A stretch of DNA of 64,000 nucleotides from Saprospiraceae bacterium (GTDB lineage Bacteria; Bacteroidota; Bacteroidia; Chitinophagales; Saprospiraceae): NCBI GenBank assembly GCA_016714765.1, contig JADKCF010000011.1, positions 1 through 64,000 of the forward strand. Direction: 5' to 3'. This document shows positions 35,501 through 42,400 of the stretch, piece after piece. Below the pieces are notes generated by a model. That model worked only from the letters and a program-made list of their open reading frames with translations, searched no databases and was not told the DNA's origin. Numbering within the stretch: the stretch's first letter is position 1; the number at the start of each line of letters is the position of its first letter. A program made the translations under genes and the position numbers.

Positions 35501-38063
35501 CCGGCAAGTTTATGGTTACACCTGCTACTACTACAGGAACCTGGACTGTCACTTCTCCTGCTGCTATTACAAATGGACATTTTGTAAACCCATCCGGATA
35601 GCCGCAGGTACTTATATAGCAACATTTACTGTCAATGGTTCTTTACCTGCTGGTTGTACTGCAGCTTTCAGCAAAAACTTGGTAGTAAGAAATCAACCTA
35701 AGGCGGAACTCAACAACAATGGTACCGCTTGCTCTGCCGATACTGGAAATGGTGCTACCAATGTATCGTTGTACAGTTTACTCAAGCCAGGGTACACTAC
35801 AGGTGGCACATGGACTCAGGTCAGCCCTGCTACTCCGGTACTCACTATTCCTATCAATGGCAATGTGGATTTTATGGGCCAAACCATTGGAACAGTATTT
35901 ACATTCAAGTATACACTTAATGCAGTGGACCCATGCACTGATGCCAGTGTGAATGCTACTGTAACGATAAAAGACTGTAATTGTCCTGATACTGAAATAG
36001 ATTGTCCGGATTGTGACCTCTGTAATGATGATGGATTATTAGATCTCACTACAAAATTTGTGAATCCTACCCAGGTAGCTCCTGGAATATGGACAGTAAC
36101 CGGACCAGGAAACGTAAATATACCGTTGGCTGGTGGCACTATACTGGATGCAAAAGCATTACCTGCGGGGACATACAAAGCCAAATACACCCTCAATCCT
36201 GCTCCATCCGGCAACTGTCCAAAATCTGATGAATTTAGTTTCCAGATCAGAAACAGAGCTACAGCAATGATTCGTCCGGATACATTGGTTTGTAATGGCT
36301 CGAATGGTATTACGACGTTCTCATTAGCCAACATGGTGATTGGAGGATCTTTTGGCAATTGGGTAGATAGTGATGATCTTGCTGTTACTGTATTGGCGAT
36401 ACCTATCGATGGTTTGCCTGAAGGAACAGAACTCAACTATACTTTTGTAGTATCCAATGTAGCTCCATGTGAGGATAACAGATATCCAGTAGTCATCAAG
36501 ATTACTTCCAATTGCAACTGTGAGCAAATCAGCCTGGGAGCAATTCCGTCATTATGTACTAATCTTGGAACATTTGATCTGAAAACGGTCTCTTCCAATC
36601 CTAAGCCGGGCACCTGGAAGTCAGCAAACCCTGCATTGATCATTAATAATGGTGTTATCAATCTGACATCAGTACCTGCCGGACCTTACCAGATCACATA
36701 CGAGTTGGATAACCCTGAACCGAACTGTCCTAAGAGTAAGGCGGTAACTATCAATGTATTTAATCCAAAGTCAGCGGGTACAGCCAGAGGAGCACAGTTT
36801 TGTGTAGGCGAGCCAGGAGCTTCACTCGACCTGAGAGATTATCTGGAAGGTGAGAGTGGCGGAGGAAAATGGACTTTTGTTACCGGTGGACCGGCAGGAT
36901 TTACCACTTCCGGGGATCAGGCTACCTTCGACAGAGCTGGCCGACCGGCTGGAACATACGTATTCAGATATGCATTTACCACTCAGTCCCCATGTCCTGA
37001 TGACGAAGAAGAAATCACCATTAAAATCAATCCTTTGCCAGTAGCTGATGCAGGTACAGATAAAAACATTGATTGTACTGTCCAGACGGCGGTAATGGGT
37101 ACTGACAATACTTCTGATGGTGTCAATCTGGTATATGAGTGGAAACTCAATGGCTTAGCGGTAGCTTCTACTAAAAAGCATACAGTGAATAAAGGAGGCG
37201 ATTATACATTGACCGTAAAGGATACTGTTACCAACTGTAGTGCTTCAGATATTGTCAAAGTGATACAAGCTGATGACTTACCTGTTTTTGATATTAAGAT
37301 AGATACAATCGCATGTTTTGGCCAAACAGCTACCATCACACTCAGCAACATCTTGGGTGGCAAATCACCTTACCAGATATCTTTCGATGGAGGTAAAACT
37401 TATGGTACAGCTTTAGTGGCAGCCAATCTGAAATCCGGCACCTACAAAGTACAGGTCAAAGATGCAAATGGTTGTGTCAATGATCAGTTACCTGCCATTA
37501 CTATTATCGAGCCTCCATTGTTTACAGTCAATCTGGTAGATGATTTCTTCCTCAATGTCAATGAAGACTCTTTATTGACTATCAAAGGGCAATACAATGA
37601 GGCTACCGCAAAAAGTGTCATTTGGAAAGCCAACGGAGTGGAAGTAACCTCTGCCAAAGACAAGCCCGAGCTTCTGGCTAAACCAGAAGAAGACACGGAA
37701 TACACAGTGACCGTCATCAATGCCAGCGGATGTATTGCAACTGATGCTGTCAGAATCACTCTGAAGAGAGTGAAACCTGAATGTGTTCCTAATATCTTTA
37801 CACCTGACAATGAGGGAGAAAATAACTTCTTTAGTATCAATTGCTCAGAAGTAGCCAAGGTAACCAAATACAGCATTTATGACCGATGGGGAAATCTATT
37901 GTTTACTGGTAAAGACCTTTTGCCTTCACAACCTCAGACATTCTGGGATGGCAAATTTAAAGGTAAAGACGTCGTACCCGGAGTGTATGTATATTATCTC
38001 GAAATGCTATTCAAAGATGGAAGTACAGAAAAAAGATCAGGAGATGTGACTGTATTAAGATAA
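24194..38063 (+). CDS. Giant T9SS type B surface protein (reconstructed from five frames)
   Basis: Five consecutive open frames read as one gene of about 13.9 kb (about 4,600 aa) once four small indels are repaired: one C missing near 26541, two T missing near 27281, two bases extra near 30631, and one base missing near 35600. The N-terminus has a signal peptide (MRKFLLGFTIFVCSLSIVSG). The C-terminus has the gliding-motility-associated/CHU_C sorting domain (CVPNIFTPDNEGENNFF, YDRWGNLLFTG, FWDGKFKGKDVVPGVYVYY). Such proteins are exported through the Sec and type IX systems and attached to the surface, as adhesins or in gliding. The middle is a chain of cysteine-containing beta domains. The ligand is unknown. 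Fragment entries describe the parts. Confidence 0.85.
25982..29577 (+). repeat. Tandem repeat, 804-807 bp unit, about 4.5 copies
   Basis: Units begin at the NDLC codons at 25982, 26788, 27590, 28397 and 29204 (the last is half a unit). After repair of the frameshifts, the period is 804-807 bp (268-269 aa). Each unit is two related modules: one with CP..., (F/L)PTVWY and SPSINIFSG, the other with VPPA(N)DLC, SHTVFYRYTVP and TATTGTAA. By eye units 2 and 3 differ mostly at third codon positions, while unit 4 is more diverged. Confidence 0.9.
26545..27288 (+). CDS. Giant surface protein, fragment 2: repeat unit 2
   Basis: Continues the chain in the +1 frame from AAT 26545 (NTTTGTIATNDINLGLF) through one almost complete unit of the 268-aa tandem repeat: ANDLCAGAIPVNF, FPTVWYSATVPAGG, SPSINIFSGAC, FGFDIKTIVPPANDLC, CGLNTTNSHTV. 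It stops at 27286-27288 where the parallel copies have two more T residues (GTTTTTTAT instead of GTTTTAT). Confidence 0.75.
   Translation, partial: NTTTTGTIATNDINLGLFTDCAGTVYAATVSGGSLCTALGNTITVECVAPGTVITIAVGSANGDEGDFSITVNETNAGVPANDLCAGAIPVNFTASCDFVTVTGSTEDACPEVFAGACNLDNFPTVWYSATVPAGGVGFGFSAFTGSPSINIFSGACPTPASQGSCITAATDVTNLTPGTYLIAVRNTDPGASFGFDIKTIVPPANDLCASATTLSDNVLSNGTTACATPFSTSYCGLNTTNSHTVL
27284..30658 (+). CDS. Giant surface protein, fragment 3: repeat units 2-5 and following modules
   Basis: About 1,120 aa. It holds the end of repeat unit 2, units 3 and 4, half of unit 5, and then more divergent modules (NDNPCVAGFIATN, PNDLCSMATVL, PNDDKCNTASGYD), each with VWY, LWY or SWY strands. Cysteines are regularly spaced and there are almost no charged patches, as is usual for exported Bacteroidota adhesins. 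The frame ends at 30656-30658 because of two extra bases (TATATATGG) near 30631. Confidence 0.8.
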   Translation, partial: YRYTVPAANTTNTNLEITILPSTATTGTAASNDINLGLFTDCTGTVYAATVSGGSLCTALGNTITVECVAPGTVITIAVGSANGDEGDFSITVNETNAGVPANDLCAGAIPVNFTANCDFVTVTGTTLNACPEAFAGACSLDNFPTVWYSATVPAGGVGFGFSALTGSPSINIFSGACPTPASQGSCITAATDVTNLTPGTYLIAVRNTDPGASFGFDIKTIVPPANDLCASATTLSDNVAVNGTTSCATPFSVSYCGLNTTSSHTVFYRYTVPATNTTNTNLDFTITPNTATTGTAASNDINVGLFTDCAGTIYPASVEAPGNLCAALGASISLNCVAPGTVLTIAVGSANGDEGDFSINVNETNTGIPVNDLCASPTPINFTSNCDDVTVSGTTINACPEIFTGSPCGLENFPTVWYTVTLPPGGVGFGFSNFSGGPNINILNTTCATPTSFGSCITAPVDITNLSPGTYHIAVRSTAAGTAFGFNIKTIVPPANNLCSNAVTLSDNVPVNGTTSCAIPFTTSFCSLSTTTSHTVFYRYTVPASNTTNTNLEFTITPNSATTGTAAANDINIGLFTDCAGTVFPATVTTGSLCTALGNNVKIECVAPGTVLFIAVGSSNGDEGDFSIKVDENNTGIPANDLCSAPTPVNFTNNCIYQTVTGTTLSACPESFSGGCGLNTFPTVWYQVVLPANGIGFGFQNLSAGLNIAIFNNACPPTTQYGTSCVTSTMDVTGLTPGTYLIAVRNTDPGSAVSFEIKTILFLPNDNPCVAGFIATNLSNGSPLSNESNVCATVDNTCSGPVSNSLWYNFTLNAPNDKITINVTGLTSPSIGIYDQANPCNQTPLNQECNGDGMVEFNCLPPGTYKIFVGTSAADAGTFSITATQGTNAGVPNDLCSMATVLPGQPYPLCVNIPGFTSTNLNACPETGLASVGACNFNTEETSWYTFTAPGNPGQMPTMNFTYTSYTGTGTPFMGLFTGGCGGLTAVTNTCLSGLNTVFTMGPLTPGQTYYIALSSFGDTGGNSVFTIKFNIGPPNDDKCNTASGYDLGSGGTLTNQTNLCAGGDYIISDCPPADSENSGWYTFTVNPGSYGVNIFIDGIATNSTPIQGDVAVAYIWMVVILT
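30634..35601 (+). CDS. Giant surface protein, fragment 4: Cys-rich domain and Ig/PKD-like modules
   Basis: About 1,655 aa. The first part finishes the module chain (SLWY-type repeats to about 32100). A unique Cys/Trp-rich domain follows (about 32100-32800; CNPQAMWTIQSRSSD, FCQGEDVTVCVNY, WFWSTNGGAGC). Then come Ig- or PKD-like units: YLWNTGETTPTITITP, YSVTVTDDKGC, FNSFTWAPAGSG, TATTQYSVTATQANGC, YSWQGPAAFTASTAS. The last quarter has units beginning CxCP (CQCPNPSINFSSVC, CACPDVMLEADTLC). The frame breaks near 35600 at GGATAG, where one added A continues PSGIAAGTY. Confidence 0.8.
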   Translation: MDGCNSNIIELQKCFPIKSNQVLDCLAPGTYDLQVSSSAANAGGFLITTSQLVDDRACPTGDLADLCIDAQVIPIAGIFCTPVPVSGCNTNACPENFTVAGCSYEDDPTVWFEFTVDANAASVDITQMTGGFSYGILVNDPCTDNPPTGLAGFMCLTAANTLNIPVTGGETYYLIVSNANDGPFSFNIIQNVFPENDDPDPSSPRPPHVLAIGGSHTGSTCCALGSNDGPGLDEPNVSCAASTQDGAVWYRYTTGAEKAIKITVTAGGAGAISGPVTVEVLTGSSTAPGGALFNPTSVSCGPVPTEVKIGCYTPGEEMWIKVASATPDCGSFNIMIEELMQCPLADECVDATTIIGPTVTDPNCGSFQTFSAQGCLEVACPQDDISACGAGTLPTVWFQVQVDDEAVQLGTAINSLGTWDPVWAIYSGTCGNLTLVNGGTIAEPTPCSNGDSNPDVHTVGVVEGINTYYIAVSGEGLIDNPNFQLTVWSSAGCVSCIGEEGCNPQAMWTIQSRSSDRPLDDINFCQGEDVTVCVNYLYDASETGVDWFHGLIPDFGPGWDLNAFDPASVTVNPGNPEWNDEDDGGCAPFITEQMPYLCTYTDPNTGKLKLCHTGCQTCPCAGPLTQGSPLPSGWFWSTNGGAGCTNGCSPATHYGIGSVVVNINFCVDLKVRVFDTPEECEMNRSLRFSFQTTSDGVSGCWNDPIAECKLDFKQIGPPWVIDCSRPPRVLGNDQELCVEGQVDIDLTNEDGDGNVTIEVEVIDNPNVTGENNHTFSGGSGNIDDYLVNTSANIEEVYYLATSILPGFLCPSPQDTFKVTLYPPVLVNFEPYVTCPENAAPVVLAPNVSGGSGNYVGTTIPYAPGYLWNTGETTPTITITPSYTTIYSVTVTDDKGCTGTGQVEVEVKDPVTFDITPESLELCGGFDSYLVEVINVDANSINYAVTWNVPSGLDGSPGGSQLSIVPGSSDPVFSPYNVSATVIDNFGCSATEEMIVSIGIPPQAVLTYTPNPVPCGTNIVDISIGNFYNPTFSPTVFTLLDCDGNILSGFFGDYVIYNELDVFSQVDLSLNNCFILKMVSLDGSGNELCEILTDPLTIPIPIGTQVQLTPPAAICANTSKTINVLNAAAFNSFTWAPAGSGTGASITVTPTATTQYSVTATQANGCSSVASVIVTVNDLPIPGITGSTTFCPGESTKLTASGGATYSWQGPAAFTASTASTGSINAPGTYTVTVTDVNGCTASTSASITQSNQLTVQIAPLTICDNASDTLDAGTGFTSYEWKNSGGTVISTTQKAVVSQAGTYTVSVTQGACSGTGSGTVTNNISPSVNLPDTLIVCRLTTGTGEYPGSIDFQSLVTGIPGTWFNVDNAPTSTADWSNVDFTVLPAAGFYRFAYTTNSAVLPCTDASDTLVVRVRNCQCPNPSINFSSVCNSRSLPVNLNGNWIGTVAAGTWTVVAGPQPYPAIMNDSLVVLDATPGTYTLRYTYTTPLGTCADNIETLFTISGASSVTSSDITLCNQNIGAGPTSVNLNTLLSNLVQPSASTDWVQTGGTSITLDVNNPVVDVTGMTVDTLYFEYTTSSTAPCLPATATVAVRIRNCACPDVMLEADTLCNGSSVLADLEATGKFMVTPATTTGTWTVTSPAAITNGHFVNPSG
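35601..38063 (+). CDS. Giant surface protein, fragment 5: Ig-like units and T9SS type B sorting domain
   Basis: About 820 aa. Several more CxCP units (CNCPDTEIDCPDC, CNCEQISLGAIPSLC) precede a PKD-like unit (DAGTDKNIDCTVQTAVMG) and SprB-like repeats (GGKSPYQISFDGGKTYG). The C-terminal 90 residues are the gliding-motility C-terminal domain: VPNIFTPDNEGENNFF, KYSIYDRWGNLLF, FWDGKFKGKDV, YVYYLEM, then SGDVTVLR. This is the type IX type B signal, cleaved or used for surface anchoring. A terminator follows at 38081. Confidence 0.85.
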   Translation, partial: AAGTYIATFTVNGSLPAGCTAAFSKNLVVRNQPKAELNNNGTACSADTGNGATNVSLYSLLKPGYTTGGTWTQVSPATPVLTIPINGNVDFMGQTIGTVFTFKYTLNAVDPCTDASVNATVTIKDCNCPDTEIDCPDCDLCNDDGLLDLTTKFVNPTQVAPGIWTVTGPGNVNIPLAGGTILDAKALPAGTYKAKYTLNPAPSGNCPKSDEFSFQIRNRATAMIRPDTLVCNGSNGITTFSLANMVIGGSFGNWVDSDDLAVTVLAIPIDGLPEGTELNYTFVVSNVAPCEDNRYPVVIKITSNCNCEQISLGAIPSLCTNLGTFDLKTVSSNPKPGTWKSANPALIINNGVINLTSVPAGPYQITYELDNPEPNCPKSKAVTINVFNPKSAGTARGAQFCVGEPGASLDLRDYLEGESGGGKWTFVTGGPAGFTTSGDQATFDRAGRPAGTYVFRYAFTTQSPCPDDEEEITIKINPLPVADAGTDKNIDCTVQTAVMGTDNTSDGVNLVYEWKLNGLAVASTKKHTVNKGGDYTLTVKDTVTNCSASDIVKVIQADDLPVFDIKIDTIACFGQTATITLSNILGGKSPYQISFDGGKTYGTALVAANLKSGTYKVQVKDANGCVNDQLPAITIIEPPLFTVNLVDDFFLNVNEDSLLTIKGQYNEATAKSVIWKANGVEVTSAKDKPELLAKPEEDTEYTVTVINASGCIATDAVRITLKRVKPECVPNIFTPDNEGENNFFSINCSEVAKVTKYSIYDRWGNLLFTGKDLLPSQPQTFWDGKFKGKDVVPGVYVYYLEMLFKDGSTEKRSGDVTVLR

Positions 38064-38080
38064 TATTTTTTCAATAAAAG

Positions 38081-38118
38081 GATCCTGTTGCTTATCAAAT
38101 AGCAGCAGGATTCTTTAT
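38081..38118 (+). terminator. Terminator of the first giant gene
   Basis: GATCCTGTTGCT, an 8-nt loop and AGCAGCAGGATTC pair with minor mismatch, followed by TTTATTTTT. It begins 18 nt past the stop codon. Confidence 0.8.
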
Positions 38119-38549
38119 TTTTGAGTATATAAGAGAATGTAAAGACATATCATATTGAAAAAAATATAAAATATTTGTGTTAAATATTTCTTCATATAAT
38201 TTTATTATGTAGCTTTGTGCCCAGTAAAGAGCCTTTAAAGGAAGGTTCTGCTATTTCATGACGTATAAGAAATAAGAAAACTACACCGGAACAGGTCACT
38301 CATCCCTATAAGTATTACGAAAATCAAATTTTAGTGAACCGTTCTGTTTCTGTTTCTTATGTATGCTAAATATTTAAATAAAGACGAAATCACCTTACTA
38401 AATATTTCTTCATACACCGTCGACTAAGGTTTTAAAAATAATACCAGACAACATCCTTACATGTTGTTCAGGTCTATCTACGTCATTATTATTATGGCTA
38501 ATTTATTATTTTTAAATAACATTAATTTTTTTAACCAAAACTCAATCTC
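38119..38549 (+). promoter_or_regulatory. Intergenic region: promoter and long leader of the second surface locus
   Basis: No gene. A -7 element TAGCTTTG stands at 38210-38217, without an upstream TTTG at normal spacing. A 16-bp sequence (TAAATATTTCTTCATA) occurs twice, at 38181-38196 and 38399-38414. ACTAAGGTTTT (38423-38433) matches the leader at 24156-24166. An ACAACAT/ATGTTGT hairpin lies at about 38450-38468. The leader would be over 300 nt long. Confidence 0.45.
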
Positions 38550-38552
38550 ATG
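38531..38552 (+). repeat. Duplicated translation-start segment, copy 1
   Basis: A 22-bp sequence starting TTAACCAAAACTCAATC and running into the ATG of the small secreted protein. It recurs identically at 38907-38928 in front of the second giant gene. It contains no Shine-Dalgarno, so it may itself be the ribosome-loading signal. Confidence 0.8.
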
Positions 38553-38906
38553 AAAAAATTTAATTTTTTCCCGGTGCTTGTGATAGCACTTTTCATGTTC
38601 CTGGGGTTTGACAGTACAGCGCAGTCGTACAAGCCTATACCAGAGGCTATTACAATTGTTTCTAATACTGTAAATCAATCTCAGAGTACTAAAGCAGTAC
38701 AGAGAAATTCATATCAGAACACACAGGCAACTGCGTCCAATGGTATGAAGGTTCTTATTGGCCAGGCCCTTCTTGGTCAGTTCAAAAACAATGTTGATGT
38801 TGAAAAAGCATTAAACAATGTTGCAGCTCAGGTTGTCCTTGACAGCAGAAGAGCTACTTATAAGGCAGAAGCCATCAGCTTCTATCGAAATCTTTTACTT
38901 TTATAA
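38550..38906 (+). CDS. Small secreted protein of unknown function
   Basis: A 118-aa protein with a clear signal peptide (FFPVLVIALFMFLGFDSTAQ, cleavage likely after TAQ). The mature part of about 93 aa starts with a Ser/Thr/Gln/Asn-rich stretch and continues with two amphipathic helices (MKVLIGQALLGQF, VEKALNNVAAQVVLDSRRA). There is no lipobox, no cysteine and no T9SS signal. I do not recognise the family. It shares a 22-bp start segment with the giant gene that begins only 22 nt after its stop, so the two are probably made together; a partner or chaperone role is speculation. Confidence 0.7.
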   Translation: MKKFNFFPVLVIALFMFLGFDSTAQSYKPIPEAITIVSNTVNQSQSTKAVQRNSYQNTQATASNGMKVLIGQALLGQFKNNVDVEKALNNVAAQVVLDSRRATYKAEAISFYRNLLLL

Positions 38907-38928
38907 TTAACCAAAACTCAATCTCATG
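38907..38928 (+). repeat. Duplicated translation-start segment, copy 2
   Basis: Identical to 38531-38552 over 22 bp, including the ATG. It spans the stop of the small gene and the start of the second giant gene. Similarity ends after the start codon, so only the initiation region is shared. Confidence 0.8.
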
Positions 38929-39423
38929 ATGAAAAGATTTTTAACAAATCCTAGTGTATTGATGACGGTACTTTTCTTGTTTGTTGGCTTGTTTGCTCAG
39001 GCTCAGACAGTTGGATGTGGTACTGTGATCAGTGTTAATGATGCCGGAGGTCCTGGAGGATATTTCGGCGGTACTGCATGGTGTACAACTGCAAATTCAA
39101 ATGCAGCTGGAAACTATGCACTCAATGCCAACACAGTGACTACTTTATGTCCTGATGTTGTAGCAGGTGAGTGTCCTGATGTTTTAGTTCAGGGTCAGGT
39201 TGTCACTTTGACACTGACTCAGATCAGTTTTGAGACTAGTTGGGATGCATTTTACATCTACAACGGACCAAACACAGGCTCTCCTTTATTCCCTGGTGGT
39301 GGTGCAGCTACTATTTCTGGTTTCCCGGCTGGTGGATTCCAGGGTATAGCACTTCCTGCAGGTAACGTAGGTCCTGGAGTATTCAGATCTACCCATGCTT
39401 CCGGCTGTATCACTTTTAAGTGA
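38929..39423 (+). CDS. Large T9SS type A protein, fragment 1: signal peptide and CUB-like domain
   Basis: About 164 aa. Behind the signal peptide a beta-rich domain starts TVGCGTVISVNDAGGPGGYFGG and contains SWDAFYIYNGPNTGSPLF, the pattern of CUB domains that bind Ca2+ or protein partners. The frame stops at 39421 (AAGTGA). The next residues (RADGSCNGGGYVGSASWTL) continue in another frame, then TDTNGDGTWDAGEL in a third. Confidence 0.7.
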   Translation: MKRFLTNPSVLMTVLFLFVGLFAQAQTVGCGTVISVNDAGGPGGYFGGTAWCTTANSNAAGNYALNANTVTTLCPDVVAGECPDVLVQGQVVTLTLTQISFETSWDAFYIYNGPNTGSPLFPGGGAATISGFPAGGFQGIALPAGNVGPGVFRSTHASGCITFK

Positions 39424-42400
39424 GAGCAGATGGTTCTTGCAATGGAGGTGGTTATGTAGGTAGTGCCAGCTGGACCTTACACTGACACCAACGGTGACGG
39501 TACATGGGATGCAGGTGAGCTGTAGGACCAAGTGCTGGATTGCCATGTCCTGGTCCTGGAGCTCCTTGTACATTAAATTGTTTAGGTGATTTTAATGTTT
39601 CTCTTTCAGGTTGTAATCCATTTACCATTCCTGATAAAATAGACCTTGCCTGGTTGACTGGTAATTGCCCTAGAGTATTATTACCTTTATCTTCAGGATT
39701 TGTAGGCGCATTTGGAGACTTAGTAGACTATAATTTTATCGTTCCTGGATTCGGAAATCCTTATGACGGAAATGCTGATTGTATCACTACTAACTTCCCT
39801 TCAAGTTTGACTATTCAGTCAGCTACAGGTAGTGATTGTTTCTGGAATATCACTTCAGCGTCTTTTGTTGTTCCTCAGGATGGTCAGATATCATTCAACT
39901 GGTCATCTACGAATGCAGATCCAGGTTGGGATTATTTCGGATACCATGTAGGTACTCCTGCTAACCCTAACTCACTTGATGCTGTTAATGCTATCTTTGG
40001 TGGTACTTCAGTATCAAGCACAACATTCGGTGTTGGTGCATCTGAAAATGGTGTTATCAATGGTGTTGCAGTAACTGCAGGATCAGTATTAACATTCTAT
40101 GCTATCGCTAATGGTGGAGTTGATCCGATCATTGCTACTATCAGCAATTTACAATTTAGCGAGTGGTCATGCCCTGAAGTTGTTCAGTTGCAAGGTCCAA
40201 CTCCTGGTACTGAAGTAGGACAAGGAATTTATAATATGAAATTTGTGGGCGTTGATGCTTATGGTAATGAATTGGGTAAGTGCGCTTATCAGATTACTGT
40301 AACTGCAGTTCAGCCTAATCTTACTTGTAATGACCATTTAAATATTTCTGTAAACGAAACTTGCAGAATAGCTTTGGTTCCGGATATGCTTCTTGAAAAT
40401 TATGAGGCACTTGGACCATGTCAGGATGGTGACTTCATTATAAAAGTTTGGCCTTTTGGTGATGCTTCTAAAGCAACCGGAAATGTAAACGGTGTTGCTA
40501 CAGCATACCCTAAAGGAACACATACTTATGAAATCACACACCCTTATGGAAATAAGTGTTGGGGAACTTTCACTGTAGAAGACAAATTGGCACCAAGAAT
40601 AGACTGTGGTCCTGTTAGAAATATACAGTGTTATGAAGTGGATGCATTAGTAGCAGAAGATGTTACTAAAAAAGCATCCCCAAGTACAGCAAGATTTGCA
40701 CCTTCATGGGCAGACAACTGCGGAATGGTAACAGCTGAATTTACAACTCATAAATTATTAGATGGTTGTAATGGAGGAAATGTATTGAGAAAATGGATAG
40801 TAACAGATATGAGTGGCAACACAGCTTATTGTGAGCAGTGGTTTGCAGTAAATACTGTTGTTGAGTGGTCATGTCCTACCTCTTTAGTTGTTTTAGGATG
40901 TAAAGATGCAGTAACTCCTGAGGCTATAGCAGCTTCTAGAGGAGTAGCAGCAGGCTTCCCTTATTTTGCAAGCCCAGCAGGTAATACACCAATCCACGGA
41001 GTATGTAACTACTATACAACTTATAGTGATGTAGAAATAGATGCATGTGGAGCACATTGCCACGGTAACAGAAAGGTAATCAGATCATGGCAAATCCTTG
41101 ACTGGTGTAATGGAACAGTAACTCCATGTCAGCAGATCATCAAAGCAATTGATACTGAAGCACCAACATTCATCGTAAAAGATACGATCATCAGTACAGC
41201 ACCATGGTATTGTGAAGGCGACTTCTATGTACCAAACCCATGGGAGCTACATGACAACTGTGATATCAACCCAACTTGGTCAGTGAAATCATCAGTAGTA
41301 GGCGTACAGATTGTACCTGCATTATTGAATGGTACACCGCACCCAGTATACAAGTACAGAGCGATAGGTGTTCCAAAAGGAACTAGTCACCTGAAATATA
41401 CAGCAACTGACTGTTGTGGAAATGAAGTAACTATCGTATCTAATGTAACAGTAGTAGACAAGACACCACCGGTGCCTGTAGCTAAGAGAGACATCGTAAT
41501 AGGTCTTGTACCAGGATATGATGCTAACGGTGTTCCGGACGGAACGGCAAAATTGTACTCAGAAAGTATCGATAACGGAAGTTATGACAACTGTAGTGCA
41601 GCAAGACTGGAAATCAGAAGAGTGAACAAAGGCGTGAAATCAGATAACGTTACAACAGATGCACCAAGTTGTGGTAACCTGGGTAATGGTATTCCAAGAT
41701 GGAACAACAATATCACTTTCAACAACAGACTGGCAGCGAACCTTGGTAATAACATGCCATACAACACCAACGATACAGATGGTGGCTTGTTTGTGAAATT
41801 CTGTTGTGAGGACCTTACATCAGCAGGAGCAGACTTTGACGGAGACGGAACATTAGACGTAGGATACCACATGGTGATCATGAGAGTATGGGATGATGGC
41901 AACATGGATGGTACTATAGGAAATGCCGGTGACAACTGGAATGATACATGGGCAAATGTAAAAGTAGAGTGTAAAGTACCACCAGTAATTACATGTCCTG
42001 CAGATGCAACGATCCACTGTGACTGGGCTATCGAGAAATTCGTATCCAGCAGTGCTACTAAATCTGTAGTAGGAGTAGATTTCAAAAAGACAGGTTTACC
42101 TGAAGCTTATGGAGTATGTACTAATCCTGCAATCGAATTCAGAGACAGAGAAGTAACAGATCAGTGTGGAATCGGATTTATCGAAAGAACATTTGTGATC
42201 AAAGAGAAAGATCTTACGAGAACATGTGTACAGATAATCACGATCTTACCAAGTACAAGTGCACAGCCATGGGTAACTAATTTCCCTGGTGACTGGGATA
42301 ATGTAGAGCAAATAGGCTGTGACGAACCGACAGCTGCACAGATCAAAGCAAAAGGCCCAACCAATGTAGGAGGACCATGTGATGTGATCGGAGTAAGCAC

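Noticed and set aside
35816..36436. Antisense frame of 206 codons
   Set aside because: It is opposite the clearly coding Ig-like part of the giant gene, with no start context or family features.
24194..38063. Five independent genes rather than one
   Set aside because: Each junction continues the same module in a neighbouring frame, only the first piece has a signal peptide, only the last has a sorting domain, and there are no promoters or terminators between them.
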